A stretch of 60,000 nucleotides of DNA, taken from Polytrichum commune (lineage: Eukaryota > Streptophyta > Polytrichopsida > Polytrichales > Polytrichaceae). Under the pieces are notes generated by a model. It did not search any database and was not told where the DNA came from. It saw only the letters and a list, made by a program, of their open reading frames with translations. Within the stretch, counting starts at the first letter, position 1; each line of letters opens with the position of its first letter. The position numbers were made by a program, and so were the translations under genes. Shown here piece after piece: positions 30,820 to 45,524 of this stretch. The stretch lies in assembly GCA_950295325.1 (NCBI GenBank), contig OX485808.1:19366527-19426526 (forward strand). Reading direction: 5' to 3'.

Positions 30820-32690
30820 CTCTACATTTCACATGATAAGCGTACAACCATTGTTTGAAAGTATTGATTCTAAAAAATCAAACAATGTCTCTCACCATTC
30901 ATCTGCATCCAAGAATGAATACTACGCCCTTCGTTAATATCACGGACTAGCATTCCATATGGAATAATCAACGACATGTTTTAGTAACAATTCCGTTGAT
31001 GTTGTTTACTTTTCCAAGGAAACATCTTTCATCCTGGACATTAAATTTTTGAAATCAAGATTTTGTTTTTGTGTTTTTCATAAAAACATGACAATTGCAC
31101 CAATCACCTTTAACAAAAGCTACCTTAGGAATTGAAATTAAGATATTTTACTTGGTTTTGGTACAGTTGTAATTTGTGATCTTGATGACATTCGGCCACT
31201 TGGTGGCTTTGGATCTGCAACAATATCTTATTCGTCATTATGTTCATGGATTTTTTTTGTTTTTTCTTAATTGAATACGTGGATTGGAGGACTCAAATGG
31301 TTGTTCAATTTAAAGTGTTGGCATTTCACCAACATTAATACTAACATTTTTCTATTCTTCAACTCTTCCATTGCAATCTTAAATATTATTATTAAACAAA
31401 AAAAATTAAAAATTCTTCTGGTAAAGAACTGTTCAGAATGTCCAAATTTCGGCCCCTCCCCTTCGCGATGTGTTGATGGCCGTTGTTTTTTTCAATGTTC
31501 CAAAGCATTTCTTATGCAAACATCCTAGAAAACCCCCCATGATGGACGGCCTCGAAGTTTTCTATTTGCAATCAAAATGAATTTAATGTAGCGATAAATT
31601 ATACGACATATGATTGCAGTCGAACCTGGTTGATCTTTCTATATGTTATTCATCCACACAATCTTTGCATTCACCTTAGAGAGTATTTTCACAAAAAGGC
31701 CATGTCTCTAATTTTTCCTCCCATATTGTAATATATGAGACAACATCTGGAGAATTTGAAATCATATTATCCATCACCAATCGTTGCGTTGCATCATCAT
31801 GATTGATATAGTAGTTATTTTTTTATTGTGTCTTTTGTTTGAGCGGTATAACATTAAAATATAAAAATATTCATAGTACATAAATACATCACATATCAAA
31901 TAAAATTCAAATATAAATACTTGCCACCAAAATGTTTTTCTCGTCAACCATAGATCCGATGCGTCATTTCCATCAAGTTGTTAAAGAAAAAATGCAACAT
32001 GTTTTGTGTCATCATCAACATTCCATAGCTTTAGTCATTTTATTTTCTCTGTGGACTCACCCTGAGATTGACAAAGATGATGGAGGCAATCAAGGGTCAT
32101 TTGCGCATTATCTCCATTTTTGTCATACTATTTTTTAATTTCATCAAAAAACTTTGTAACATTTTCAAGGTTAGCATTGGCTAAAATTTAAATCAATGTT
32201 GACCATTTTCAATTTTGATCGATTGTAACACTATTGCAATTATTTGTTGCAATCCGATGTGATCTGTAATCTTCAAATTGATATAGTTTTCAGTTGTTTT
32301 TGCAACCTTGTCCTCAATTTTGCTTTGTACAATACAAATTATTGATGAATATAGAGAAATAAAATATACAAAATCAATCTAGAAATATGAACTAACATAG
32401 TTAAAAAAATAAAGAATTACAAAAATTAACTTGTAAATATGTTCGACCAAAACCTCTTGTGTGATATTATATCACTTTTTGGTTGCCAATTTGGTCTTTT
32501 TACTCAAAGCCATTTGCTCCAGACTAACCCTTCCTTCCCACCATTCAAGTGGTTGACTTCCATATTTGGTCACTTTGAAGAGTGTGTGAATGAATTGGAG
32601 TTTGACAACAATTTTCTTTGCTGATCTAAATATATTTTATAAATATAAATATAAATATAAAAACTTGGACATAAAATACAAATCCATCAA
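30820..32690. other. AT-rich DNA, possible decayed coding
   Basis: Scattered short frames on both strands. One at 32,439-32,624 (+) may belong to the degenerate LINE that follows. No feature is firm. Confidence 0.35.
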
Positions 32691-32699
32691 GGCCTTGTA

Positions 32700-35600
32700 A
32701 AGTTTATAGTCACTAAATATGGCAGAGCCAAACATCTCCTTGAATATCAAACATGCTCTAGATCACCCACCACCAAAACCCTTCACATACTTCAACATAC
32801 ACCTCGACTTAATCAACACTACCTTCCCCCTTAGGTTCCCACAACTCATACTTACCACCCTCAACAAACCCTCACTATACAACCATTGTGTGTGCCCATC
32901 AGTGATCTCATACATCTTGAACTTTAAATACACCCAAAGAAAAGATAAACCCAAACATACATACAAATACCAGTGCCATTGGCAATCCCTACAAACCAAC
33001 TACTCAAAATGGATCACACAAAAACATCTCTAGAATTCCGACAACATCCCCTACAAACACAACCTACTACTCATCACAAATCTAACTCAACATACAAAAT
33101 AACAAGCTATAAAAAAATGTTAAAATCCAAAAAACCCAACAATCTTGAGACAAAAGAAGTGTATGACCTAGCATCGACCTTCCACACCTTATCCTCCAAG
33201 GTTAGGGATGGAACCTTGAAAAGATATCCTAGCCACATCACTAACTATCCAAATACATCCACCCCAGCCCAAATACATAGTCATGAAGGAAATTTCCAAG
33301 CCACCATCTATCACTATATTCATTTATTGGAGATTCTTTTATGATTTTGAGACTACTTAAGAACATGGTTTTCAAATAAAGAATAACGAAAACACAAATA
33401 TATATTCAATGTGACTTAACAAATTGATTCATTGTCGCGCACCTCTCCAAGAGGAGTGCCCAAGACACCATGGGCACAAGGGGGACCCCAACGTGACACC
33501 CGGGACTTGTGGCGCCATTGGTGAGAGGGCCCAAGTGATCCTACTTGTGAGTGATCCTAGTTGGCGTGTAGATTGTGGAATGCTCAAGAACACCTCAATC
33601 AGAGGTGTGAGCTAGGAGATATGGCAATTTGAGTGGGGCGCTGTCCCGGGAGAGCGCCCTGGTATAGCAGTGGCCTGGGAGTGGCTCCCGGGACTGCCAA
33701 GGTTTGAACAGGCATAACTTCCTCAATACTTGCCCAAATGGGGCAAGTGAGGAGTCCATTGGCATCTATGTGAAGTGTAGATGAAGATGGAGTGGTCGCT
33801 TGTTAGCATCACATATATAATAAGGGAGTTATGATGGTCTGAAGCTGCTAGGGGCTTTTAGGCCCAGCGGCTAAGGGAAAATGTCTACTTGGCCCCAACT
33901 CTTGGTAGAGAGACAAAAGGTTTCTTGACGGTGGGGTAGGGACCCTGCCAAAAGTCCTAGAGGCTAATATGGGTGAGGTGATGTAGCCGAACCTACCCAA
34001 GGCTGAACGGCACAGCCCAATGTGAGGGCAAAGTTGCCTAGTATGGTTTGGGTTGTTGTAGTGTTGCTCCGGCAACGCGATGATCAACATAAGATTGGAC
34101 TTTCATGGATGGAAATCCACATCTAAGAATTGGTTACCGATTAAGGGGTGAGTCCCGAAAGCAAAGTAGGAGGGTTGGTTCCCCTCCTATGAACTATAAG
34201 GTCCGCGGTATGAGGAGCTAATCATTCGCATGGCGGAATGCGAAGGGTTAGCACTCGTGACCTTTGCTAGAAATGAAAATGATCATAATTGTTAAGGGGC
34301 TAGCAAGGGTTGCGACATTCACGTGGGCGGCAATAACCAATTTGGCACAAATACATGTCATCACAATAAGAAATTGGACCAGATATTAAGCCATTTGCAT
34401 ATATTTTGAAACTTTCTAGAGTCTTCGATTAATGAATATAGTGATATCTCATTAGATAGAGTAATATGGCTATGGGAAAAATATTCAACATTTAATTCAA
34501 CAATCAACCAAAACATCTCCCCTTCCATCCCAAATTTTGTCACATAAATACTCTTAATCAATAGATACATAAAACCGCTCCTGAAATGGGAATCACCATT
34601 CATTCCCTTATTACACAATCACTACATTTCCACCATCTATACTACATGACCTCACAAACCTTTCAACTCACCCACTCTTACTTCTCAAGCTCACTCACAT
34701 GCCCCATGATCTTCTAATAATATTGCTCTCCCCATGGACAAGATAGTCTTCAACTCATTGGGCCCCGCCTTCTCCACTCAATGGGCAAGAACGGATATGT
34801 CCACATAACAAACATTGACAACCTCCCAAAAGTCATAAAATGGGCGCAACTTGCTGCACAAAATGTCATACACATAATGACTCCAATACGATTATCAACA
34901 TTAATCACGACGACTAGTCAAACAACAAATTCAACCCAACCCAACAAAACCAAGCCACCTTAATATTAACCATCCCACCCTCACTATGCAATACAATTTA
35001 ACCCTAACCTTCCCAACATACTACACCAACAAAGAACCATTGATTACCTCTATACTAATACTCTCTCACACAAACAACCTATTACAAAAAAAACAAAAAA
35101 AACAAAAAAAAAAAAACTTCTTGCAAACACTCCATGCCTCCCTCCTTTCCACTTGCACCACCTTCCCCACTGTCCCCCCACTGCCACCATCCATAACAAA
35201 CATCCACCCGCTAAGATTCCCACCTAGCCAATCCTACTACAATGATGGATTATTCACAACCCCCGACAATGAGGGCAATAAAAAACATTGTCCTCATTTA
35301 ATGTATTTAATGTCCACTACAATTTCATATCTCAACCACATTACAAAGATACCCTATTATTCTATGAGCTTAAATATGCGCACTACTCTTGTTGTTGAGC
35401 AAACCCAAATACTCTCTACATACACATATGTATTCACAGATAGCCTAAACAATATATACCTACTCCTCAATCATATCAAAAACCCTCCTCCCAATATAAC
35501 CACCTTGACAAACTCTTCATAACCCGCATTATAATCATAGTAAAACACTTCCACCACAACATCACCATCCATCAAGTAAGAGCACACACAAATATCCTTA

Positions 35601-36230
35601 GCATTGATGAAGCTGACAAAATTGCTAAAATAGGAGCAGAAAACACAACACATAATAAATATCCAATTCCACCTCATTGGCCACCAAACACCCTACTAGC
35701 CCTCAATCTCTCCGACGTCCACACAACATGATGGATCCATATGCAACCTAAAACGATACATAGAGAAAAGGCACATAAGCACCCTCACATCTCTTGCCAA
35801 AAATACACTCCCATATGCAAACAAATGGCTCTCCAACACTGACATGTACCATAAATGGTTCAATATTTTTTGGGAGCCCCCTAGATTACAGATGCACAAA
35901 GAATGCAAGTCCTCAACTTTTGATACAAAAGATACCTAGGAAACTACTGAAGGAAACATGTCCTCAAGTAAGACATATCCCCACTATGCTATCCCAACAA
36001 ATCGACACATGCCTTCACCTATTATCTTGTTGTACAAACAAGCACATAAATAATTTAAGGACCAACCGGCATAACAAAGTGACACCCGCATTAGCAAACA
36101 CGTTGTTAGCCCACCCCACAACAAGATGCTTCACATTAATAAACGCATGCAAAACCAATGAATGTAACCCAGACAATATCATATCCTCATGGCTACTCCC
36201 ATGCACATGTTGCCTATCACAATGAATATG
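32700..36230 (+). pseudogene. Degenerate LINE (non-LTR retrotransposon) 3' half
   Basis: A strongly A/C-rich, G-poor + strand with many broken frames, interrupted by a solo LTR. At 35,380-35,520 the reading YVFTDSLNNIYLLL matches the TDS strand of an RNase H domain. After a frameshift at about 35,520, another frame (35,528-35,728) gives HHNITIHQVRAHTN and DEADKIAKIGAEN, the H...D motif that closes RNase H. At 36,010-36,150, CLHLLSCCTNKHINNLRTNRHN has the Cys/His pattern seen at C-termini of LINE ORF2 proteins. No intact reverse transcriptase motif was found, and the N-terminal extent near 32,700 is a guess based on composition. Clearly inactive. Confidence 0.5.
33433..34317. mobile_element. 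Solo LTR, 885 bp
   Basis: It begins TGTCGCGCAC and ends GGTTGCGACA, so the TG...CA ends lie in a perfect 6-bp inverted repeat TGTCGC/GCGACA. The flanks are TTCAT on the left and TTCAC on the right, a 5-bp duplication with one mismatch. The segment is more GC-rich than the A/C-biased DNA it interrupts and has no long coding frame. No second LTR or internal region is visible nearby, so recombination to a solo LTR is the likeliest history. Confidence 0.7.
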
Positions 36231-37980
36231 TCTTGCTCACCTTAGTAGACTTCACATATTGCATATTAGGGACCCCCCCCCCCAAAAAAACAACCAAATC
36301 ATTTTTTTCCCTCAACCCAAACCTTAAAGTGCAAATATATGAATTTACTTATTGTAATGACAAATTCCCACATAAGCTACCATCATAAAACTCATGAAAT
36401 ATGCCATGCTACAATCATTACCAACTCAACTAGAATGGATAATACTCCTTTGGAGGAGGGGGGGGGGGGTTCACTCTCTTTGTAGAGTTGATAGCACTTG
36501 AGTTCAAGGAATATTTAGTGGGGGGGGGGGGGTATTATATGAGGAACCCATCATTATTGTATCCCTTTAATTACCCAATTTTCTACTGTTAGTATTTTTT
36601 GGCCCCTGCCAGTAAGTATAATTTTTTTGGACTTCACATTTATATAACCCTTACTTAGGTATAATGAACACATTTCATGGTTATGTACAAAACATTGACA
36701 TTCAATAACCACATGGCCACATTCACAATGTAAAAGGGGTTTATGCACAAGACTTAGAAGTCTCTATGCTCAAGACATTTACAAGCACTTTGGAATGGAT
36801 TTAGGGTTGCAAGTTTCAACTAATTTATGAATACTCAAAATCCTCATTTAAATGTGTTAAGAAACACATACTCAAAAAAATTACAAAGGCTTATGTAGGA
36901 GTTTAGGGTTGCAAGTTCCAACAACCTTGTACAAAACCTACCCCAAGACATACTTAGGAAGTCACATATACTTGGAAAATGCTCGCAAACTATCCCCTTT
37001 ACATGCTAGTAATTGCTCGCAAACATTCAAAATTTTTCCCTATCTAAGTTCCTACCTTCAATGCTCGGATGGTTTAACCCATCATTGCACCACATTTGGG
37101 TGAATCATATGTAGCATGTGTGCATTCCTAAGGTATGCTAGCTCAACTAAGGTCAAGTCTGCAAGACGTGCATCAATAATCCAAGGCAGCACATGCTTGG
37201 ATAGTTGCTGAGTTGTGGACAAATAGTGCAAATTTTGGGCATATTGTAATCCCAAAAGTTTAGGAGGCATTTAATTTTGGCCCAATCATCCCATTGTGAT
37301 CCCAATTTGCAAGTTTTCAGGCATGATACTCTATGTTGGCCATTATAACATCACATCACATGGCATTCAATGCCCTCAAATTCAATAACATCTATAACTC
37401 TTCAATTGTTGGTGACTCACCAATTCCAGCACCCACAATCCTTAACCCTAGTGAGAATGGCTATAAGAACTTCTCCCTCCATAAGCTCATCAGGCAGACC
37501 CACAAACAACAGATAAGCCATATTGCTTTCACTCAAAAACCTTTCCCAATTTACAGATTACAACAAATCACACAGCTACAAGACTCCTCAATCGAATTGG
37601 CATGAACACTAAACCTGGTTGCAAAATTCTCTCAGTGCTAAATCGCAACCACCCAAGAATATCCCGCATCTCTCAAAACCTAGGATCCTAGCCACAAAAT
37701 TGCCTCCTCCCGAAATCTCCTACCAAAATATGTGAAAGCTAAATTTGCTGCAACCTCGTGCCCAAATCAACTTATGCACATGACATTTGGAGTGACCATG
37801 AGAGCCCGTAATGAAAATTGAGGAATGTGGGACTTGGGAGGCAAATGTTGGACTTGTGAGCAATCTACACCAATGTCGCCAACTCCATAGGTGCTCTAAG
37901 CTACCCAACACTAGACCCAATAGGATAGCAATAATATGCACTCAGGTTTGTGTCCGTGCACACTCACTCCCATCTTTAAT
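36231..37980. other. AT-rich DNA with homopolymer runs
   Basis: C11 near 36,271, G12 near 36,459-36,470 and G14 near 36,519-36,532. No gene recognised. The G runs resemble the termini of the Mutator-like MITE at 58 kb, but no pair could be defined. Confidence 0.45.
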
Positions 37981-38190
37981 CAGTAGAATTTGCCTTGTCT
38001 TTCCCAAGACATCATTCAAAAGATATGCATAATAAGCACTCATGTATGTGTGACTTCACACTCACTCTAGTAATTAGTAGAATATGCCTTGTCGATATCC
38101 CAAGACATCATTCAGAAGATATGCATAATAAGCACTCATGTATGTGTGACTTCACACTCACTCTAGTAATTAGTAGAATATGCCTTGTTG
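37981..38190 (+). repeat. Tandem 95-bp repeat, about 2.2 copies
   Basis: AGTAGAATATGCCTTGT starts at 37,982, 38,076 and 38,172. The second and third copies are nearly identical, including ACATCATTC and AGATATGCATAATAAGCAC, so duplication is recent. Confidence 0.85.
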
Positions 38191-38219
38191 ATATCGATGG
38201 GGCCATGATTGTTTAATAA

Positions 38220-41200
38220 TTAGATTATGATACTTACATTATGATGTTATATCATCATTGCGCAACTACCATCATTATGACATCCACTCAAGTAAACCCA
38301 TTTCACTAGTAAAAATCTTGTATTTTTGTTTAACAACAAATTTTTTTAATTTTTTTTGATATCACATGAATCTAAATTATAAAATTTTGTCAATGGGGTG
38401 TAAGTCAATTGATATCCGTGGAGATAATTGTATCCACATCTACCCATACACAATTAGAAGCATCATACTTGAGCTTGAGGTTTGATGATGCTTTTGAGAA
38501 CCAATTTAACATCAATAAAATAGAAGGTGCAAGGCTAGAAGTCTTAGCTATTCCCAACCCAAGTTTTTGCAAGTCAATTGGTTGTTTGCAACAACTGTAT
38601 TTCCTCTACACCTGGCCGAGCCACCACGTGCCTTCATTTGTTCCATAGAAAATACGAGATGGTGCCCACTATTGGATTGTCTAGAATTTGAATTTCTTTT
38701 TGCAACTTGCCACAATTGTTGAGGACACACCTAGGCTACTATTTTGGACAAAATAAGCACCGCAGTCTATCCCAATATCAAACAAACAAGCAATGTGCGA
38801 TTCCTCAACACTCAGATAATCATCATTATTATTAAAATAAATTGAATTATGCACCATATCAACCTGTCTTTGGAAAGGAAAGGGTTCCCATTGAGTTGGG
38901 ATACTAACGTTGATTTGTAGATAATGTGGCCTCCGTAATACACAATTGGGACAATTGCATAAAAATAAGTTAGAGAACTTACCTAACCCTCCATGGTTGA
39001 CAAAAAATCATTTATTTATTTATTTTTGGCACAAATTGAAAAAATCAATTGCAAAGGTAACCACCATTCATGACATTCCGTGCTTCAAAATCCATAACTT
39101 GTAACGAGTTTAGGGCATCATCTAATGGTTTTTCTAGATTGCTTAAATGCTCACCTTGGTCATCATTGGTAAGGACCTTCATCCAAAGTATCTCTTGGCA
39201 CCTCAACATCACAATCTTTGTCGGGATCTATCATTTTTGGAGGAACATACGCAAAATTCTTGTCGTCAACCTGCTCAACTATCCAAGGTGTTACAAACCA
39301 ATTTTTTTCTAGGACACAGTGGAAGGAGCCATGCTTAATATTCAAATGGTCTTTTGGGCTTCTCGTGGCCCTTCCTTAACAATTGCTACTATGTCTACAT
39401 TGGTTGCAATTGATGCATAGTTGGCCAAATTGCACGGGGATTCTCTCGCTTCAAGTGGATGTAAACTAGCCCAAACATTTTCTATTTTATTGTGGACTCT
39501 ACCAAACTCAGACCATTTGTCCCATATTCAATCCCGGCTAGATGATTTAGGGTATTAGTTGTGTTCATAAGTTTGGCGAAGTCATAGGCACACTCTTAAC
39601 CCACCCCAACCCACCATCCCTCATATTTTTTAGAAGATCTCACAATTATCACAACTTCAGTGAGGTGAAGAGAAACTAGTAAATGGGAATATTTATCTTG
39701 AAAGTGGATAATCAAAAGGACCACAAAGTTGCATAGCATTTGGACATCTATACAACATTGTTGGCTAACAAAACAATCTATAGATGTTATATTGTGAGTA
39801 TTTCCCGCAACTAAATGATCACCATGAGAAAGCCAAAGCTTTTGGATCCTAAGGTAAAATGAAACCTTTGAAGCAAGCACAATTCTACTTCAAAAATCTA
39901 AAGGTGGGGAGCAAAATATGTCAACATAATGTATACAAATCTCCAAGTACATCTATGTGCCCATAGTGCGCTTCCTATGCACATCATTTGCTTCACGCAT
40001 CATCTTCAAGCAATTGTGACACTTTTGTGCATACGACCGTTGGATAAATGCCCAATTTTGCCGATTTGTCCTCTCCACATCATGTTTTGTGAACCCATGT
40101 TGGTTACCAATGTACTTTTGGTACACTAAAATGACATGTTCCAATAGATGTCATCCCATGTTTTCTCATCCAATTTGTAATGAATTTACCACAAATGCAT
40201 GAAACAACGAGAACAAGGCCGGGCATAGTGTCATTAGGGGGTTCACCAATACTATTCAAGCAAAACCCCTCATTTGGTTAGTCCTAAATGCATCTACAAT
40301 CAAATTGCCTCCACCTTCCTTGGATCCAATCACAAGTCTAATATTTGAGATGCACTTGTAGTCAACTTTGCAACCACAAAAGTCAGCTAAGGTATTAGAC
40401 TTAGGGTCGCATGCCACCCTTGTATTTGATTTGTTTCATCTTTGGCTAGTATAATGAGTATTGCACCCTAAAAGCCATGGGCCTCTTTGGCTACCTTGTA
40501 GATGCAGTCCATCAATGTACCAAACTCTATTTTATTGGGGGTTTTTTAATTTTTTAATTTAAAAAAAAATTGTGCTATATGTAAGGCCGCCATAGTTAAG
40601 ACCAAATAAGTCACACACGCAACAATTGCCATATATTCTCATGGCTTAAAAGAACAACTTTGTGTTTTGACTAAACCTATAGCCTCTTTTTTTGCCTCAA
40701 TTATGAATGTAGCCACATCCTTCAAGAAATCCTAGAGGTTTGGCTTTCCCTTGAAGGTGTTAGTGCGATGGGCAATATCAATGCTATTACAAAAGTTTAA
40801 TAGGTCATGGTTATTACATGTTTGTTTGGCACTTTCCTTCAAAATAGGCATTCTTATTTTAAATTGAATTATTCTAGCCTTCACAACCTAGTGATGCATT
40901 TTCTCTAATCTTAAGTTTTTGGTTAGCAACATGCTATGTGTTGACAATCCAATTGACCTTAGATATCCCAACTTTCTAGCATTGCTCGTGTCATGGGTTC
41001 AACATTTCTCTAGAATTATTTCCTCTCTCACAACTCTCATACTGAAGTCCTCATGGTTAATTATGTATGCACACATAGTGCACATATGTAGTTCAAAAAA
41101 ACTACACCACTTATGAACACCCTTGCACATGCAACGTGCTTGAAAGTGCCTTTCACATTGACACTTTTAGAGTTTGCGCCAAAAGTGGCAACGACATGAG

Positions 41201-41790
41201 GCTCAAGAAGCCAATTAATGCCACGATGAGGGTCATTTAACAGTGCTTGGATTGGGTAGGTATTCCCACCATAGTTGCAATTCCTAAGTCAAAACCCCAT
41301 CATATAAGACCCAATATAGAATTTTGATTGTGGTTATGAAACTCACTTGGTTGGCCGTGGGGACCAACATTATGAAACCAAATGTGCATACTAGTGTTCA
41401 ACAATTGTTGATGATCAAGATGGCCTACCATGCTTACCCTAGACCAATGCCAAAGCGATCGTGATAGCAAAATCCACATTGTAGGCAACAAGGAATGCTT
41501 AAAGCCTCCAATGTGGTTCCTTAGGTTAGCCTCAAGATTGTTGTGCAGTGGGCACAAAGGAAAAAAATTGACGGCAGTATGCACACTTCACTTTGTACCA
41601 ATAATTTTTGACAACATCAAAGTGTGTGTGATAGCAGTAAATAGTTTCTTAATGTAGACTGCATCTACATTTATAGCTTTCATAATCCTCACACCTTCCG
41701 AAACCAACCTCTTATGTTTGGTAGGTGTCATTTCAACTATCTTACCTTTGAGAGCGGTTGATTGGAGATGATTAGCCATCTAATTCCTTT
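38220..41790 (-). other. Region with decayed minus-strand coding traces
   Basis: Short minus-strand frames at 39,163, 39,596, 39,953, 41,300 and 41,588 have protein-like composition. One unbroken reading near 41,080-41,240 includes GINWLLEPHVVATFG and ends with a C-x2-C. No domain could be named and stops are frequent. I infer an old decayed element of unknown class. Confidence 0.3.
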
Positions 41791-44700
41791 GTTTCAACAA
41801 TAATGCCAAATATGGATACCTGATTTAATGTGGCTCTTTTAAAGACTGTGAATAAATTATTGATTGCAACATTAGTGTGAATATTTGCTAAACCCCTAAA
41901 ATCCCTTTAGCATTCAACACAATATACCTTCAATATATATATATATAGTCTTTTGGTCATAAGACTTCAAAAACCAGTCATGATCTTCATGAGAAATAGC
42001 CTTAAGTTCATTCCACGACTTACATTATGTTGTGATGTAAATATCCATATGCTCTTTAGTGATTACAATAGACTTTAAAGGTTGTTTGGATGTCTCTTTG
42101 GAAACAAGTGAATCACTAACCCTATTGTAGGCCCCGTACTTTGAAGCTGGCTCAAGGGGTTGAGTTTTCAAGTCAAGAAATTCAACAACCACATGTTCAT
42201 ATACATATGCTACAACGGATTCTACGGGAGTAGATTCATCACCTAATTGACGTCATTTACATGCAGTAGGGTTAGAAGAAAATAAAGGTATAGCATAAAC
42301 ATTGGGTTTCATAGGGTTGAGGCATTCCAACTTCGAACACAAGCACCAAACCCTACAACTCCAAGCATCCACTTCCTAAACCCCACTCCTTGAAACTCAA
42401 CTCCTTGAACAACTAGCTTATGCACAACTCCGCAACTCGTATCACTACCAAGGGAGCCTTGCAAAACCCCAACCGTTCAAGAAAACTACTAGAACCCTAA
42501 GGCTTCAACTCAATGCAAGTTGGTCACAAGCTTCCACTTACCAACACATGTGATAATTGTCTTGAGGACAAGTGGAGGGCTATTGTTTGATCTTTAAGAC
42601 TCTTTATAGATAACTCTAGGTCAAAGTACAATAAGTATACAAATGGATGAGATATGGCCTTGGACCCACTTGCCAAATCATGTTGACATTGGGTTGTAAA
42701 TCCAAACCGTTGACGTGTAGAAAGACATCCAATGATAACTCTGAATCATATACAAGTTGAATAAAAGAATGTTTTTTCTCAAACATAATGTTCACCTCCT
42801 AAAAGGTCTTCATGAGGTTCCAAGATGCACAAAGATGCATATATGTCAATAGTGACCCTATCTAGAGCAAACATATTTTAATTATCCTTAGAATGGTAGT
42901 ATCAAGGTTACAACCAAAGACAAACACAAGAACTTTGTTGCTTAGTGAAGGCTAATAGAAATATTGTATATAAGGCCGTACAATGGACCCTCAAAACCTT
43001 AAGTGTAAAGCCACCTTTAGATATGGCTCTAAGGTTGACATAAGAGGAAATGCTAACATTGTATTGATGCTCTACCAAAGTATTGTTGTGTACAAAAGTT
43101 GTCTGTTGTGTGTTGGTGGTGGGGGGATCTCATGCATGTGGAATCAAAAGAAGAATAAAGAGTAACCAAGTACAACGACATTTTCACACATAGTAAAGGA
43201 AAAACCATTACGTATACAAATTAAAGGCAACTTACTGGGAAATGTGTTGGGTAGAGGGAACTAGGATATGAGTAGTGAATGATGAGCAATATCTTGTGAG
43301 TAGTGAGCAGTAACATGTGAGTGGTGAGCTTCAAATTATGAGATTCCCATGGGATATGTAATGCAAATTTCACACTTGGTTTAATGATTTTGACATATGC
43401 TTTAGATCTCGCATTTGCATTTTCATACATGAAGGGTGCCTATTACCATGTAATATAGAAGACATCCAATAAAATGATGAAGCATTTTCTTGAATTTCTA
43501 AATAGATTATGGCTAGTAGCCAAGGTTCAACACAAACATCTAATGTCGTATTATTTTGACATTCTTAAAAATATATGAAGCAATCTTTAGGAAGCTCAAG
43601 GATTTGTAAGACCTCTTTGTTCGTGTAGATGGGGCGTTGAGAAATTGATTTTATTGTTGATGGCCACCTTTGTATAGAAACATGAACACATAATGAAAGT
43701 GTTTGCAACTTGCCCATTTCCCTTTCTTCCTTAAAGCTGCATAGTATATCTTACAAAAACGCAAGTGGCAAACAAAATTGACATAAAAGTCAACTTACAA
43801 AAGGCCTATGTCCACCCATTGTTTGTAATGAAAGTCTTGAAAGACCAACCACTATGAAAGACTTCTCTGAAAAACCTTGCAAGTCTTCCATTGTGGTTGG
43901 ACTTGGAGACAAAATACAATTGGTGTTGACAAGAGTGAGTTTTTCAACCCATGGGATGCACTATTGTAATCATTCATAGCAAGTGCATTTATAGGGTATT
44001 CAATGAACCCAACATATACATGTCAAATTTAATTCTTGATTCATGTATACATACATAGTAAGCTATTGAAAAATGAACTTTAGAATTATGCTACTCTTTA
44101 CCATTCAAATATAAATATCATCACATATATATGACAATAAATTTTCTATTGTTTTGTATCATGTTTTAGCATATCCATTGAAATTGATTAATAAAAAATA
44201 CTTGAGCCTTTAGGAGGACTATCCAAACCTTTTTTTCAATGGTTAATGTTGTCCAAGATTGTTGGATTCTTTCTTTGAAACCCCAAGAATTGAATTCTAA
44301 TAATATGCAAGTCAAGGGGAGTTTATATGGCATGAACCACCCATTCATGAGTTTTGGAGAGGAGAGTCAAAAGAAAACGACATGAGGAACCATGAATGCC
44401 CACATGCTCTTCTCTATGCTTACACAATTCCCCCCATGCCACAAAGAACTAGAGTTCTTGATATCTTAATTAGTTGCTTTATGAAGTTAAGCAAAAATAA
44501 CTACTTAAGTTTACTTAAGGAGAAGTATTTTCCTTTCTAGTCGTAGAACCTTCTAGAACCTTCTTAGCTCTTTGAGTCTAGTGCAACTAATATCTTAGTC
44601 TAGACTAGTACTTAACTGAACTAGTGTAGTCTTGACTTACCTCAACCAATTTTATAATATTAATGGGGGTGATTGAGGCAACTTCAAGAGGCTAAAACAA

Positions 44701-45520
44701 TAAAAGTATGTAAGAGTATGTAAGAGTTTCCAAGTTGCAAAGCAACAAGCCACAATGCTAGTTATTTGTTGAGGCCCACCAAATACAATAGATTTTTATG
44801 AATTATAAATACAAGCCACAAATGGTGGGCTATAAAAATGAATACACTCAACAAATACAATAGATTTTTTTTGAATTACCCATGTTTATATGTAGTTAGT
44901 ACATGTCATGAAAAAAAATAGCCCCCTTGAATGAACGTACATATGCTATGATAAATAAAATAAGTGCCTCCCCCAGGCATTGGAATAGATTGTTATTTGA
45001 ACCCACTAGGAGGATGTGACTAGCCCATTGCCAATAACAAAAGTGCCAATATATATCATGACCACTTTGAAAGTTTGTTCTAACCATCCTTCATGGAAAC
45101 ACCTAAAGACAAACACCAAACTCCACTGACAATGGTATTTTTGTTTCAGCATCCTTTTTTGTATTGCATTTTTGTGTTGGCATATTATTCAGAAAGTCAA
45201 TTGTGTTCATGTTCCTCCATGATTATTGTGTGGTATCTTCAAATTGCATATCAAAACAAACAATCGTCCATAATTTTTAATATCACCTAGTAATGCACCC
45301 TATCCATTGTGTTATAATCTTCTCAATGTTTATTATGATTAGATCCTTCAACATTTGAATTTGAAACTTAGATAGTTTATTAGCACCATATATCGACGAT
45401 CCAAAATGCCCATATTTCTTCGAATCATGGACGAAGAAAGCATTGATGGAGACTTTGCAAATGTTCACTCTAACTACAATTCTATAGAATCAAGCTTAAG
45501 CCCAATTGAGGAGCCATAAA
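41791..45520. other. AT-rich intergenic DNA
   Basis: No gene recognised. Minor features: (TA)n at 41,931-41,946; a small GAGTAGTGA cluster at 43,265-43,330; a 66-bp-spaced direct repeat AAATACAATAGATTTTT at about 44,785 and 44,851. Confidence 0.45.
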
Positions 45521-45524
45521 TGAA

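Noticed and set aside
36250-36540. A second poly-G-ended Mutator-like MITE
   Set aside because: C11 and two G runs are present but no matching arms or 9-bp duplication could be found.
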